From the NCBI GenBank assembly GCA_900155495.1, contig FTLJ01001460.1, forward strand, positions 1 through 17,773: a stretch of DNA of 17,773 bases, written 5' to 3'. The position numbers were made by a program, and so were the translations under genes. The notes below the pieces were generated by a model. It was not told the origin of the DNA, did no database searches, and saw only the letters and a list, made by a program, of their open reading frames with translations. Below, piece after piece: positions 1-9,044 of the stretch; the stretch's first letter is position 1, and every line of letters begins with the position of its first letter. Origin of the DNA: Porogramme epimiltina (lineage: Eukaryota > Basidiomycota > Agaricomycetes > Polyporales > Polyporaceae).

Positions 1-1046
1 GCGCCAGACTCGACTAGCAACGCGAGGAGGCGGAGCGCGCGCGATGCGGGCGCGGCTCGTGCCAGCATCTGCTTGAGCAGCCTACGGTGCGCCCTGCGGG
101 TGGGGTGAGCATGGCACGACAAACGCTTCTGTAATGGGGGAAGTCGGCCTCGCACCATGCTTTATATCCTATGAGGGCCGTGGCGGCGACGTTGCTCACA
201 AATGAGAGGAACAGGCACACGTTGCCCATGCCGTCCGCCGTATACGGGGTGGCTGTCCTCCGGTCAAGGATGAATCCGACCGCAAGGACTCCCGCCCTAT
301 GAGTAACGACACTTCCTAGTGCTATGCATGGGTTAGCAAAATGTAGAGATGAACTAGATGCAGACGTGTCACTCACTAAGAGTTGCAGCTAAGATGACGG
401 CGCAGCCGGCACGCACATAGTTGTTGCCCAGCGAGGCGGCGCACACCCTCCACCATACTATCGAGTCTCCAATGATCATCTGCAGAGCATTTGGGGTAGC
501 GATAGCGATATGGGAGCACAGCGCTAGATGCGTCAATATCCACTAACGTTTGCCGTGATCGCGGCCGTCAATATCAGCGATTGCGCTCTTTGTGCGCCCT
601 CTCCCCAATTGGTGGTCGGGAGGGGCAGGGGAGGAGAGGTTTCTGCATTTGCGATATCCCAAGAGTACGCGTTGACAAAGTAAGGGACGGACACGGCGAA
701 GTATAGGCATGTGGATGCATAGACAATCGTCGTGGAGACGAGCTGGATTCGGGTCGCAATGCGAGTGAACCCAGTGTATCTGTCGAGTCCGAGATGATCA
801 TAAACCAGGCTGTGATAATAGTGGAGAGATGACATACATCAATAACGCTGTGGTCACAAAAGCGAGTATAGTGAGGATACCTTGAGGATATGACGAGTGT
901 TAGTTGCCAATGAATAGTCTTAGGAGCCGCATAGAATGGGAGAGCCTACCGAAGAAGAATGAAGACGCTATGACCGAGTTCATTTGTATCACTGCTCTCG
1001 GATTTGTCGCTACGAAATCCGACACACCTCTTGCTCGGACGACCAT
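1..1046 (-). CDS. 7TM fungal membrane protein, copy A (3' end outside window)
   Basis: Member of the unnamed multi-pass membrane family expanded in agaricomycetes; function unknown. Exons read on the minus strand: 1046-950, 880-838, 779-548, 479-377, 321-156, 93-1 (continues off the window). The start is ATG at 1046 (MVVRARGVSD), which aligns with the starts of copies B and C. Exon 2 (43 nt) and exon 4 (103 nt) match the other copies exactly in length. Family landmarks seen are GDSIVWWR in exon 4, SNVAATALIGYKAW at the end of exon 5, then AHRRLLKQML and LLALLVESG in exon 6. Hydrophobic blocks support TM1 to TM6; TM7 would lie outside the window. An apparent frameshift after YKAW disappears when the 62-nt intron 155-94 is removed. 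Exon borders are inferred from splice signals and paralogue comparison. Confidence 0.82.
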
Positions 1047-1061
1047 TGTCGAAAGAGATTT

Positions 1062-1090
1062 CTGTTGGAACACGGCCAGTGACCAAATAG
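1062..1090 (-). other. Putative 3' splice site of a 5'UTR intron, gene A
   Basis: Just upstream of the start codon of copy A, the minus strand shows a branch-like CACTGGCC followed by an acceptor CAG ending at 1062. Copies B and C have the same arrangement. The donor was not identified. Confidence 0.4.
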
Positions 1091-1319
1091 TCGAATGGGG
1101 TACCCGGAACCAAGTATTTGTACTCACTTGACGTAGCATATATCAGCCACCCACGCTTCTGCGGGGCCGCACATTTTCATATCACACTGTCTGCGCCATC
1201 TAGCTGGTGGGACTCGGAGGATTACAGTGTCGGAGCGCTCGGCGAGTCCTCGTGCGGCGCGCCTGGTCACAAGCGCCCATGAGTCATACATAGATCCCGT
1301 GATTATCAACGTGCCCCTT

Positions 1320-1365
1320 GTCGACGCCTTGCTCTGGGGTTCGAATCCTTGGCGGTGACATTGCT
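1320..1365 (+). repeat. B-box-containing repeat, unit A
   Basis: Contains GGTTCGAATCC (1338-1348), the internal Pol III B-box/T-loop consensus of tRNA genes. The flanks resemble those at 4640-4680 and 7508-7548, though this copy is the most diverged of the three. No convincing A box or cloverleaf lies upstream, so I do not call a tRNA. Confidence 0.5.
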
Positions 1366-2094
1366 GCAAGCCCTGCTCAATTCTGACTACCGCAGCGCTT
1401 GCGAGCACATTATCTTCCCCTCACCGCCAGTTGCAGACGTTTATGCCCCAAACACACAGGCTGCGCGTACAACTTGAGGGCTGTTACTTCGTGCCGAGTC
1501 AACATCGCCTGTGCCCGGTGTCAGCTACTAGCCTCAGGCTCATCCTCGTTTTTGCCCAGGCTTCAAAGTTCACACAGCCCATTGGGGTCGTCGCACGCGC
1601 CACACAAGCTTCCTCGAACACGACTTGACTTCCCGGAACGCCTGCGAGTGCTCTTTTAGCCGCCATCCTCAATCACTGGGAAGGCGAAGGCGACCACTGC
1701 TCTACACCTGGCTCACCCGGCTGAACGATCTCCTTCCGCGGCTCGTTATATAATGTAGGGCCCTCTCTCCGCCCCTGGACCTTTGCATCGCACAGATGAC
1801 TGCCCTATTGCGTCCACATCTCATATCGCGGGTGTTGTGAAGTGCTTCAACTAAGGTATAGACGCATACACGGGCCATGCAGCGCACCACAGTGACTGCG
1901 TAAACTGCCTATAGTGTGGTCTTATTGTCGCCACTTACCTCGTAAAGCTAGTATTGCATCAGCAACTTCACCACAATCTCGCTGCCATTCAGACACCGAT
2001 ATGGTATGTTTGTCGGCTGCAGTCCCTTCACTTTAGCTGTTACTCGTGCAACACCGATAATCAATGCGTACTGCTTGCAGAGAATCCTTTCCAA

Positions 2095-3662
2095 CTATAC
2101 ATGATCTTCTGGCTTAGAGCCCTTTAGACAGCTACTATGTTCTTTCTGCGAGTTCAATCTCAAGTCCGTCTCAAGCCCCTCCTGATATACAACGGGATGA
2201 CTTGCGAGCGAGGCCTGCGCCGTGGCCAATGCACCGCGCCCAGGGTCCGCAAACCTCATTGAAGCGTCATCCGCACTGCCTGATAGATGTCCTTCCCAGG
2301 CGTCCCCGTGTCTGCGGTCGAGGTTCACGAAGACGATGATGAGCATAGGGTATGCCGCCTGCGGATCCGACCCTGCTCGTCAGCATTCACGTAGCACGTC
2401 GTACACGCAGCGCGGACGCACGATGAGGTATACCATTACGCCGCAGGCGAAGGTGCGGCCAAGGAGCCCAAAATGGTCGGTGGTAGGGGTGCCGCCGGGG
2501 GACACAAAGGCGCCGGTGGATGAGGCTGTAGAGGGTAGGAAGTAGAAGTCTCCCGCGACGATAACGACCTGTGGGGAACGAATAGCGCGAGGGGGGGGGG
2601 TGCGGGTGAGAGCGTGACGGTACGGGGTTTGGTAAGACGTACCCAGAGGAGTGAGTATCCCGCGCCGGACTCGACGAGCAGCCAGAGGAGACGGAGCGCA
2701 CGCGAGGTCGGCGCAGCGCGAGACAGAGCCACCTTGAGGAACATGTAGTGGGTCCTGTATACGGTATGAGGACAATGGGGCAGGGAGCGCAAACCGGCGC
2801 ACCATGCTTTGTAACCTATGAGAGCGGTGGCGATCACATTGCTTGCTAACGAAAGCAGTAGGCACGCTGTTCCAAAACCGTCTCCGGTGTACAACCGTGT
2901 TCCTGAGTTGAACACGAATCCTACATTTGGTATTCCTGATTTGTAGGTGGAAACGCTACCCGTAGCTACAAAGGGATAGTTATTATGTCTTCTGAAATAA
3001 ATACAGGTTCGTTCGTAGCTCACCGAGGGTTGCAGTTAGGATTACAGCACAACTAGCACGCATGTAGTTGCTTCCCGGCCAGACAGCGCAGGCTCTCCAC
3101 CAGACGATCGCGTCTCCGACGAAGATCTACATGGCCATGTGAGTGAATGGCCCTACACACGTCACCTCTTACTCACATTTATTGTTAGTGCTGCTGTCAA
3201 GATTAACGACTGCGCTCTCTGTGTGTCTTCCCCCCAGTGGGTGATCTGAAGGAGGGGAAGTGGAGATCCTTGTAGGTCTACAATATGCCATGTGTAGGTG
3301 TTGACGATATAGGGGACGGAGATGGCGAAGAATAAGCATGTGGATGCATAGATCATTGTGACGGAGAGCAGCTGGATTTGGGTCGCTGTACGGGTGATCC
3401 CATTGTGTCTGTAGAGTCAAATTAGTATTGAATGTGTGACATAGTGGGTAGGTTCTAGCAGTGCACTACACCAGGAAGAACACAGTCTCAAAAGCGAGAA
3501 CAGTGAGAATACCTTGAACAAAAGTGTTGGTTGATTTTAGAGCGGCGTGGAATGATACGACGTACCGAAAAAAAACGCAGACGTGACGATTGAGTTCATT
3601 TCCGTCCTCGCGTTCAGATTCGTCATAATGTAATCCGCCACACCTCTTACTTGGATGGGCAT
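2095..3662 (-). CDS. 7TM fungal membrane protein, copy B
   Basis: Complete member of the unnamed agaricomycete membrane family. Exons on the minus strand: 3662-3566, 3512-3470, 3408-3177, 3126-3024, 2965-2803, 2754-2643, 2568-2422, 2358-2095, giving 386 residues with all phases agreeing. Predicted TM segments lie at about residues 23-47, 58-80, 111-134, 143-160, 190-212, 232-256 and 285-312, an odd number as in a 7TM protein. Landmarks are GDAIVWWRA (128-136), SNVIATALIGYKAW (ending 213), LLVESGAGY in exon 6 and YPMLIIVFVNL (from 302). The start ATG at 3662 lies just inside a probable 5'UTR intron. Intron 5 (2802-2755, 48 nt) has no stop and is a multiple of three, so it may be retained. The cytosolic tail is longer than in copy C. 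Ligand and function are unknown. Confidence 0.85.
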
Positions 3663-3685
3663 TATCGAAAGCGATGTGTGTATCT

Positions 3686-3710
3686 CTGCATACACATAAG
3701 GTCAGTGAAA
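3686..3710 (-). other. Putative 3' splice site of a 5'UTR intron, gene B
   Basis: On the minus strand a branch-point-like CTGAC (3705-3701) is followed about 15 nt later by acceptor TGCAG (AG at 3687-3686), then a 23-nt leader and the ATG at 3662. The leader length modulo three differs between copies, so the leader is probably untranslated and the ATG choice is supported. Confidence 0.45.
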
Positions 3711-4639
3711 TGGCAAACGCGAAGGCCGAGACTTTACACGAGGACTCACATCGAGGAGCTTACGTGTGTACGCAAGAGACAACAAGTTGGTATGTGCTCA
3801 CGATTGTATGGCCTGTACCGTCTAGTGTGCCGTAACCTAGGACCCGCTGTGGTGAGAGGAGTCTTATGAAGCACTCTCACTGAAGATTGACTGCAGAGCC
3901 AAACAGAGAAGACTCCCACCGGAGAGCTGCAGGTTCCATTATACGTCATAATGGCATCTCCATTTGTGGCACGACTGCATGGAGACACGGCAGTTGGATA
4001 CCGTGCAGAAAACTGTAGGAGCTGTGCAGGATCAATTGCCTACCCGTACTTGGCCCACTATGCACCGATAAATGTGTGTAAGCCACGGAACAGTAAGGGC
4101 CCCGTGGGTGATGATATGCATGGTACGCAGCCATCCGGCGCAACTATCGCGTATTAATGCCTGAGCCGCGCTCTACCCGCGCGCACGATCGAATATCCGA
4201 TGCATCACACATACTATCGTTGCTGTCCGACTACGTACAACACTCCAGACCACTGCGCGTGGGATGACGCAAAATGGTCAGTAGTAGGGATCAGAGAAAG
4301 CGTTTGCGGCGGGTTAGGGGGGTGTGACCGGTGGGGACGTGGCGAGAAGATGGCGATAATGCGATTGGTGGGCTGTGTTTTACCATGGGAGGTGGGAACA
4401 TTGTTGAAGGGAAGCGTGACGAAGGGACCATCTACATCTCCATAACCGTGTATCTGCAGCTTGACACGCGAGTGGCCATGGGAGATTCTGACGTTTTGTG
4501 GAAAAGATGACGGCAGGGCATCGTGGATCCCGTGCGAGTGTGCTAGATATTTGCCTCGGAAATCAAGACAACCAACGTGAAAACGTTGCGTCATCATGGG
4601 CGGCTAAATATGTCGCTGCGTTAGTCAGCCGCGCTTGGT

Positions 4640-4680
4640 CAGCGCCCCGCTCCCGGGTTCGAATCCTCGATGACACCATA
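4640..4680 (+). repeat. B-box-containing repeat, unit B
   Basis: GGTTCGAATCC occurs at 4656-4666, flanked by AGCGCCCCGCTCCC before and TCGATGACACCA after. It is nearly identical to the copy at 7508-7548. It looks like the 3' part of a tRNA (T arm and acceptor 3' strand), but no matching 5' half is recognisable. Confidence 0.55.
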
Positions 4681-5386
4681 TTCCTTTAGGCTGCCACAGC
4701 ACTTGGAAAAGTATACGTTTTCTTCCCCACACCTCCAGTTCCATCCTTTTGCGCCCAAAACCCACAAGCTGTACCCGCAGTCCTAATAGCGAGGGCTGTG
4801 CAAGTACACCTAATCCTTCCATTCACGCCAACTTCTTTCCGGGAACACAGGGCGACAATACACCAGCATCTGCCTGCGGCTCCGAACTCATGGAAAAAAC
4901 TGTGAGACACTCGTTGAACTTATCCCAGGAAGGAAGCGTGCTCTCGGGGCACGCAGGGCTACATCATGATCCTGCTCAGATTCTCCCCTTCCTTCTTCCC
5001 ATAATATATGGATACTGATGCGCTTGTTGTAAAGGTACCGGATAGAGGGTGCGCAGAGGCAGACGACACAAATCTGGGAGCGCGAGCAGGTCCTTGTTTA
5101 CCAGCCTGGCGCCTCGGGCTCGGCGCGCCTCAGGGTAGGTCGTACCGGATGCTGCCCCACCCGCGCGCAAGGTTCCTGGGGGCATCTGCGACTATACGCG
5201 CGTATGGGAAGAGGAAAGTGCAGATGCATTCGGCGCCTGCCAACAGTGTTTACCGCATTTTGCAGCCTTCCACAGGCTGCAGGCGAAACCCGCCCTGGAA
5301 GTCCGCGGAGGGGCGCCGCTAACCAATGTGTGTTGCTTGCATAGCCCTCTTATCAACTACACCAGAGCACAGCTTGCGAGCGAAAC

Positions 5387-6825
5387 TTACGCCGCGGAGA
5401 AGTCTCGGCGCCCAGAGTCCGCGAACCTTATTGAGGCGTCATCCATGCTGCTGGATAGATGTCCTTCCCAGGGGTCCCCATGCCTGCGGTCGAGGTTCAC
5501 GAGGACGATGATGAGCATAGGGTATGCCGCCTGGGGGCTCAGCTCTGCTCGTCAGCACTCCCTCAGCACGTCGTACAAATGGCGTGGACGCACAATGAGG
5601 TACACCATAATGCCGTAGGCGAAGATGTGGGAAACGAGCTCAAACTTGCCGGTGGTAGAGGCGCCAACGAGGGACCCAAACACACTGGTGGAAGAGAGAG
5701 TGGATGGTAGGAAGTAGAAGTCCCCCACGACGATAGCGAGCTGCGAGGCATGAGTAACACGAAGGGGCCGCGAGTCAGGGCGTGGCGGTATGTCGCTGGG
5801 TAGGACGTACCCAGATGAGGGAATATCCTGCGCCAGACTGGACGACCAGCGAGAGGATTCGAAGCGCACGCGAGGTGGGGGCAGTGTGAGACAGAGCCAC
5901 CTTGAGAAACATGCGGTGGATCCTATATACGAGTTGAGTACGGTGTGAAGAAAGCAGGGTAGACACCGCGAGCGCACCATGCTTTGTAGCCCATAAGAAC
6001 AGTAGCGATCACATTGCTTGCTAAAGAGAGAAGCATGCACGCTGTTCCGGAGCCGTCTCCGGTGTACAGCCGTGTTCCTAAGTCAAGTACGAATCCGACA
6101 CTTGGTATTCCTGATATATAGGTAGCAACGCTACCCGAAGCTACACAGGGGGTACTATTATGTCGCCTGGAATAATCGCAGGTTCGTGTGGAGCTCACCA
6201 AGGGTTGCAGTTAGGATTGCGGCACAGCCAGCGCGGATGTAGTTATTTCCTGGCCACACTGCGCAAGCTCTCCACCAAACAATCGCGTCCCCGATGAATA
6301 TCTGTATGTTAATGTGAGTAAACGGCCTCAGAAACGTCATTTCCCACCCACATTTATCGTGAGTGCTGCTGTCATGATCAAAGATTGCACTCTCTGCGTT
6401 CCTTCCCCCCAGTGAGAGCCCTGTAGGTCTGTGATATACCGTACATAGGTATTGGCAAAATAGGGGACGGAGATGGCGAAGAATAGGGATGTGGACGCAT
6501 AGAGTGTTGTGATGGAGAGGAGCTGTACTCGGGCCGAAGTACGAGTGATCCCATTGTGTCTGTAGAGTCAACATATTACTTAGTTGTGCAGTATATTGGG
6601 TGGAATCGGGTGCACTACACCAGGAAGAATGCAGTTTCAAATGCGAGAGCAGTGAGAACACCTTGAACATATAAACGCGAGCTAGTTATGCGGCGGCTGC
6701 AAGAGATTTGTGGAATGAAGTGACGTACCGAAGAAGAAAGCAGATATAATGATTGATTTCATTTGGATGGTTGCGTTCGGATTTGTAACGATGTATTCTG
6801 TTACGCCCCTTACTTGGCTAGACAT
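5387..6825 (-). CDS. 7TM fungal membrane protein, copy C
   Basis: Complete paralogue of copy B, its closest relative in the window. Exons on the minus strand: 6825-6729, 6661-6619, 6559-6352, 6301-6199, 6140-5978, 5922-5811, 5740-5594, 5530-5387, giving 338 residues, all in phase. An in-frame ATG directly upstream (6828) could also serve; 6825 aligns with the start in B. Landmarks are GDAIVWWRA in exon 4, SNVIATVLMGYKAW at the end of exon 5, LSLVVQSGAGY in exon 6 and YPMLIIVLVNL in exon 8. Compared with B it lacks eight codons in exon 3, in a loop between TM2 and TM3, and it stops earlier, after FADSGRRDFSAA, where B reads on. The frame break after YKAW is the 55-nt intron 5977-5923, not a mutation. 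Function unknown. Confidence 0.85.
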
Positions 6826-6847
6826 CATAGGAGCGATGCGTGTGTGT

Positions 6848-6870
6848 CTGTTTAGACCCCGGGTCAGTGA
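6848..6870 (-). other. Putative 3' splice site of a 5'UTR intron, gene C
   Basis: The minus strand shows CACTGAC (CTGAC at 6867-6863) and then acceptor AAACAG (AG at 6849-6848), followed by a short leader and ATG. This mirrors copy B despite changed sequence between the two signals. Confidence 0.45.
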
Positions 6871-7507
6871 AAACACAAACGTGAATACCGAAACTGGCCA
6901 TGAGTACTTACTTAGTCTACTTTTTGTGCACGCAGTAGACAATGAATTTGTGTGTAGCCTCAGCTGTGTTCTCTGCACGGTTTAGTGTGCTGCAACCTAG
7001 GATCCATAGTGGGAGGTTTATGAAGCCCTCTCAATGGCGCTTCACTAACAACCAGCCAAGCGACCAACATTCGCACAATATAGTCCGTTATGCATCGCAA
7101 CAGCATCTCCATCTGTGGCACAACCTCGATTTCCTGGGACAGAATAGTCGATAACTACAGGGCAGTACACTGCGGAAGCTGTACAATGCCAATTCCCTGC
7201 GTGAACATCGTACGCCGCGATCCCCGCTACGCTTCTATCCCGGAGCTACGCTCCCTATGTGTTTGATGAGCGCGCAGAATCAAACATCTAACACAGAGCA
7301 CACTGATTATATATAACAGCGGTGTGCCGTTGACATCAGACTGCGTGTAACGCTTCAGATTATCGAGAAGAGGAAGAAGAAGACGTCGAGGAGGACCAGC
7401 ATGCTAGGTATCTGTCTGAGAAGTATGCCGTAGAAGTGCGCAGAATGTAGTAAACCGGCACTCGGCGCCCGGAACAAAAGGTGATAACAAAACCTTGGAC
7501 CATCATT

Positions 7508-7548
7508 AGCGCCTGCTCCTGGGTTCGAATCCTCGACGATACCACATG
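7508..7548 (+). repeat. B-box-containing repeat, unit C
   Basis: GGTTCGAATCC occurs at 7522-7532, with flanks AGCGCCTGCTCCT before and TCGACGATACCACA after, closely matching 4640-4680. The T-arm stem pairs only partly, which favours a tRNA-derived relic or SINE-like piece over a live tRNA gene. Confidence 0.55.
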
Positions 7549-8232
7549 CCATAAGGTCTGCCGCAGCACCTGAGACGACGTGCGCGTTCTTCTCCGCATC
7601 GCCAGCTGCAGATTTTTGCCCTGAGAAGACATAAGTTGACAGCTGTATCCGCAATGCTAACACCAAGGGCTGCGCAAGCGAACCTAATCCCCCTATTCAT
7701 ACCGGCTTCTCGCCGGGGACTCCGAGCAAGCGAGAGATACGCGGGTACGGCAGCGCCCCTCAGTCACCCCGAACTGGCGGAGAAAACTGGGGGACACTGC
7801 TTGGACTTATCCCAGGAAGGGAGAGTCACGCCCCCCGTGTGCGCAGAGCTACACCCCGCACAAGCCGACAGAGGGCGTGCAGAGGCGACAGCACAAAGAG
7901 AGCGCATGGGCGGCGCAAGAGCGCCCTCGGTATGTTCAACCCCTATGCTGCAGAGCGCTAGCCCTCTCGCGCGCAAGGTTCCTCAGGGACTCTGTGGCAA
8001 TGAGCGCGCACGAGAAGAGGAAAAGCCTAAGTGCGCGCAACGCCGCGAGCTCTAGAGGGTAGACAGCACCGAGGTCCGTACCACCGGATCCGGAGAAGGC
8101 GACCCCCGCGGCGCGCACTCGGCCCTGGGGTCCTGGTTGAAGTCGGAATTGGGTGCGCGGGGTGCGCGCGAGTCCTCGCGGCCGCGACTGTGGTTGTTTT
8201 CAGCGATTCCGAGGGATAGCGCGACTCAGGGA

Positions 8233-8309
8233 GGAGGAAAGGGACTGACGGAGGAAAGGGACTGACGGAGGAAAGGGACTGACGGAGGAAAGGGACTGAC
8301 GGAGGAAAG
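8233..8309. repeat. 17-bp minisatellite, four copies plus a partial copy
   Basis: The unit GGAGGAAAGGGACTGAC is repeated exactly at 8233-8249, 8250-8266, 8267-8283 and 8284-8300, followed by a partial copy to 8309. The unit is not a multiple of three. It lies between the end of the duplicated block and the nuclease promoter region. Confidence 0.95.
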
Positions 8310-8997
8310 CGAAGATATGGTACTCTGGGCAGCAGCGCTGGCACTCACGCATCAAAAATTCGTCCGACAGCATAGTATTACATCATCGCGCGCTTAACAT
8401 CAGTCCCCACCTTTCGCTTCGTGTCTTCGACTCCCATCCCGGCCCAATTTTGCTCTTCATTAAGATGCGCTCTACAGCTGATCGTGCTAGTGGATGGATC
8501 ACGCTGACGTACCTTGTTAAAAGTGAGTTTAATTTCCTAGCTAGTCTATAGTGCTTACGGGGTCTGGCAGCTCCCCGTAGGCGGCAGGCACATCTGTCTG
8601 CACGTCGCGCCGCAGCGCAGAACGATTCATCGATGCATGTAGCCCGAAGAGCTCATCGACTATACGCACTTGCATAGGACAGAGCCGGCACTCTGCGGAA
8701 TACCCTTATCGGTGACGCACGTTCGCACCCGAGCCCAAACCCTTGCAGGCGTGCCAGGATCCACAATCGTCCGACGCCCTCGATATGCTTCTACGTGCGC
8801 AATAGCCTTCTCTCCGCCTATACTCCGGTACCTTCCGGGGACGCATCATATGGTCCATGCCTTCCTTTGGGAACGAGGCCGCGTCGATGACTCGCACGTG
8901 CAAGCCCGTCGGGTGGGTCGTGCGTGCAAACTCCCATGGATGCACGCGGAGACTGACATGATCTACTTTTAGACTCGCGGTCGAGAATCCTGAACTG
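8310..8997. other. Spacer upstream of the nuclease gene
   Basis: No gene recognised. A plus-strand open frame at 8670-8972 (100 codons) has no recognisable domain, signal peptide or homologue in the window. The right end is the presumed promoter of the nuclease gene. Confidence 0.45.
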
Positions 8998-9003
8998 TAT
9001 AAA
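8998..9003 (+). promoter_or_regulatory. TATA box of the nuclease gene
   Basis: TATAAA lies 42 bp before the first ATG (9045) and 54 bp before an in-frame second ATG (9057). The short distance leaves room for only a brief leader and makes the second ATG a possible main start. Confidence 0.6.
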
Positions 9004-9044
9004 GGCCAATTGTCTTGCTGTGAGTGTTATCGTTTTCTGCATCG

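Larger units (their letters stand above)
1047..2094. other. Spacer between copies A and B
   Basis: No gene could be supported here. The stretch holds the leader of copy A, a tRNA-type B box at 1338-1348, and downstream of it sequence to about 1660 that partly matches the B and C spacers (for example the block around 1395-1465). From about 1700 to 2094 I see only short, unconvincing open frames and the 3' flank of copy B. Confidence 0.5.
2095..5330. repeat. Tandem segmental duplication, first unit (gene B plus spacer)
   Basis: The exon 8 start of B (2358) and of C (5530) are 3172 nt apart, and the start codons (3662 and 6825) are 3163 nt apart. Similarity covers exons, introns and parts of the spacer, so this is DNA-level duplication. 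The partner unit is about 5387-8060. The edges are approximate. Confidence 0.65.
3663..5386. other. Spacer between copies B and C, partly duplicated in the C unit
   Basis: No gene supported. Several blocks match the spacer upstream of copy C at DNA level: about 3810-4050 with 6970-7200, about 4640-4990 with 7508-7860, and about 5035-5220 with 7865-8030. The piece about 4160-4600 has no clear partner there, so it may be an insertion in this unit or a loss in the other. An open minus frame at 4214-4597 is unrecognised and not called. Confidence 0.5.
5387..8060. repeat. Tandem segmental duplication, second unit (gene C plus spacer)
   Basis: Partner of the unit starting at 2095. Similarity to the B spacer ends at about 8030-8060, after the shared block containing CGCGCGCAAGGTTCCT (near 7969 and 5161). 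Beyond this the sequence is unrelated and leads into the 17-bp minisatellite. Confidence 0.6.
6829..8232. other. Spacer upstream of copy C
   Basis: No gene supported. It holds the leader of copy C, blocks shared with the B spacer, the B-box repeat at 7508-7548, and a GC-rich tail at 8040-8220 with no recognised product. Open frames across 7636-8062 fall in the duplicated non-coding blocks and are not kept in the other unit, so they are not called. Confidence 0.5.

Noticed and set aside
94..155. Apparent frameshift in copy A after YKAW
   Set aside because: All four copies have an intron at this place with the Trp codon split TG/G; removing 62 nt restores AHRRLLKQML and the frame.
2436..3023. 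Long 195-codon minus-strand open frame taken as one exon
   Set aside because: It reads through two introns of copy B and ends in a low-complexity proline-rich shadow; the paralogues give a consistent spliced model instead.
4214..4597. 127-codon minus-strand open frame
   Set aside because: No recognised domain, and no counterpart found in the other duplicated unit. A short TTDHF match to exon 7 of B is too short to be meaningful.
4580..4680. Functional tRNA gene at the B-box sequence
   Set aside because: No A box, no D or anticodon arm and imperfect T-stem pairing; kept only as a tRNA-like repeat.
5923..5977. Apparent frameshift and stop in copy C after YKAW
   Set aside because: Same conserved intron (55 nt); the spliced frame continues with IHRMFLKVAL.
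8027..8344. Minus-strand open frame across the minisatellite
   Set aside because: Its proline/serine-rich part comes from reading the 17-bp repeat in successive frames; low complexity and no support elsewhere.
8670..8972. 100-codon plus-strand open frame before the nuclease
   Set aside because: No domain or splice context, and it ends just upstream of the nuclease TATA box in presumed promoter DNA.
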